Assembly (NCBI GenBank): GCA_964604565.1 | Contig: CAZRZN010000076.1 | Coordinates: 1 to 16,380 of the forward strand | Direction of reading: 5' to 3' | Length of the DNA: 16,380 bases | Source of the DNA: CAZRZN01 sp964604565 | GTDB lineage: Bacteria; Pseudomonadota; Alphaproteobacteria; Rhodobacterales; Rhodobacteraceae | Part shown: positions 15,503-16,380 of the stretch, piece by piece | How the letters are laid out: each line of letters opens with the position of its first letter | Position numbering within the stretch: position 1 is the first letter of the stretch | Notes under the pieces: model-generated | What the model was told of the DNA's origin: nothing | Seen by the model: the letters and a program-made list of their open reading frames with translations, nothing else | The model's database searches: none | Made by a program: the position numbers and the translations under genes

Positions 15503-15520
15503 GGCAACACAGGGGACGCC

Positions 15521-16129
15521 ATGAGCTTTACCATCGCCATCGACGGGCCGGCGGCCAGCGGCAAGGGGACAATCGCCCGGGCCGTCGCCAAGCATTTCGG
15601 CTTTGAACATCTGGACACAGGTCTGTTGTATCGCGCGGTCGGATTGAAGATGCTGGAGGGGGTGGAGCCGCTTGATGCGGCGCGGCAGCTTGATCTTGCG
15701 TCTCTTGACGAGACGGTTTTGCGCGGAGGCGAGGTGGCGCAGGCGGCGTCCAAGGTGGCGGCGCTGCCCACGGTTCGGGCGGCTCTGATCGACGTTCAGC
15801 GTGCTTTTGCGCGGCGGTCCGGCGGCGCGGTTCTGGACGGTCGGGACATTGGCACGGTGATCTGTCCGGAGGCCGAGGCCAAGCTGTTCGTCATCGCCGG
15901 AGCGGAGGTGCGTGCCGGACGCCGCTATCGCGAACTGGCGGCGGCGGGTCACGATGTCACGGCGGAAGAGGTTCTGGCCGATGTGCTGGCGCGGGACGCC
16001 CGGGACATGAACCGCAGCGATGCTCCCTTGCGGCCCGCGGAAGATGCCGTGACGTTGGATACGTCGAAAATGGACATCGATGTGGCGGTGGCCGAGGCGA
16101 TTGCCATTGTCGAGGCTGCCGGGGCGTAG
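15521..16129 (+). CDS. cmk: Cytidylate kinase (Cmk)
   Basis: Phosphorylates CMP and dCMP with ATP, recycling cytidine nucleotides. The 202-aa protein has the P-loop GPAASGKGT at 9-17, the CMP-binding LDTGLLYR motif (about 32-39) and GRDIGTVICPEAEAKLFV (about 107-124), plus lid arginines in RAGRRYREL and RDARDMNRSD. ATG 15521 has AGGGGA (15511-15516) 4 bases upstream. A GTG at 15485 in the same frame lies inside the structured spacer and is rejected. rpsA normally follows cmk in this group, but here the next gene is convergent. Confidence 0.95.
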   Translation: MSFTIAIDGPAASGKGTIARAVAKHFGFEHLDTGLLYRAVGLKMLEGVEPLDAARQLDLASLDETVLRGGEVAQAASKVAALPTVRAALIDVQRAFARRSGGAVLDGRDIGTVICPEAEAKLFVIAGAEVRAGRRYRELAAAGHDVTAEEVLADVLARDARDMNRSDAPLRPAEDAVTLDTSKMDIDVAVAEAIAIVEAAGA

Positions 16130-16248
16130 TCGCCGCAGGCCGTCCGAGCAGCGGGTCATGGCACGTCTGCTTTGTCAGGGTAAAACTGATCCCGCCAAGC
16201 GTTTGCCTCAGGACTCGTCAAGCTCCGGAATATGGGCGAAAAATCCCC

Positions 16249-16380
16249 CTAGCGCAGCGGTTCGAAGCGCGCGTCCTTCATCGCGCAATCCTTTATCACA
16301 TCGCGTCCGCAGGGGACCGGGTCGAGGGATTTCGACAGGCAGATGCGCGCTTCCTGAATGTGGCCGTCCCGGCAGGTGAT
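16249..16380 (-). CDS. RNase T2 family protein, C-terminal fragment (runs off the window)
   Basis: Reading the minus strand from the right edge gives 43 codons ending at a stop codon complementary to CTA 16249-16251. The tail contains CRDGHIQEARICL, then LDPVPCG and KDC. The pattern Cys-x2-Gly-x2-(I/L)-x-E-x3-Cys-(L/V) followed by a PxxCG segment is the C-terminal disulfide region of RNase T2 family ribonucleases, such as E. coli RNase I and its Rhodobacteraceae homologues. Four cysteines would form disulfides in the periplasm. The catalytic CAS motifs and signal peptide would lie beyond the window, so activity cannot be judged. It is convergent with cmk, leaving 119 bp between the two stops, in which I see no clear terminator. 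Confidence 0.65.
   Translation of the reverse strand: MTCRDGHIQEARICLSKSLDPVPCGRDVIKDCAMKDARFEPLR

Noticed and set aside
14032..15771. Minus-strand open frame of 579 codons opposite aroA and cmk
   Set aside because: Shadow frame crossing two well-supported genes and their spacer.

Overview
The window is a high-GC chromosomal segment of an alphaproteobacterium, almost certainly a member of the Rhodobacteraceae (Roseobacter/Paracoccus-type). Support for this comes from the gene set and order (phoH-ybeY-corC-lnt-metK, then trmB, aroA-cmk), from protein details (class II EPSP synthase, FabI with the Tyr-Tyr-Lys triad), from a SAM/SAH riboswitch in front of metK (a class known essentially only from Rhodobacterales), and from two copies of a GC-rich intergenic repeat of a kind I associate with this family. 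Every complete gene is on the + strand. The only minus-strand gene is a fragment at the right edge.

Layout. Bases 1-626 hold no convincing gene but contain a nested inverted repeat. At 627-856 a nine-codon leader ORF overlaps, by ATGA, a 67-aa ORF of about 51% GC that resembles the Acb2/Tad1 cyclic-nucleotide 'sponge' hairpin family (phage anti-CBASS proteins). This is the most unusual item in the window. Bases 857-1289 are again gene-free and lead to fabB. Then follow fabB, fabI, a small lipoprotein and a flavin/NAD(P)H oxidoreductase (1290-4401); miaB (4542-5846) with a terminator-like hairpin; a 360-bp spacer; and phoH-ybeY-corC-lnt (6207-10301), the last three of which are close or overlapping. 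metK (10395-11573) comes next, with its own likely promoter, the SAM/SAH riboswitch and a strong terminator. It is followed by a two-gene exported pair (dienelactone-hydrolase-like and histidine phosphatase, 11716-12998), trmB, aroA-cmk, and finally the C-terminal 43 codons of an RNase T2 family protein on the minus strand, convergent with cmk.

How the genes work together. Most of the window is housekeeping: fatty-acid elongation (FabB, FabI), tRNA and rRNA maturation (MiaB, YbeY, TrmB, probably PhoH), envelope and lipoprotein maturation (Lnt, with CorC), the methyl donor cycle (MetK), aromatic amino-acid synthesis (AroA) and CMP recycling (Cmk). Accessory signal is concentrated in the first 1.3 kb (Acb2-like gene between gene-free DNA, low GC, no fabA directly in front of fabB) and, more weakly, in the exported pair between metK and trmB and in the RNase T2 gene where I would have expected rpsA. 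Functional assignments rest on motifs read by eye. No database search was possible.
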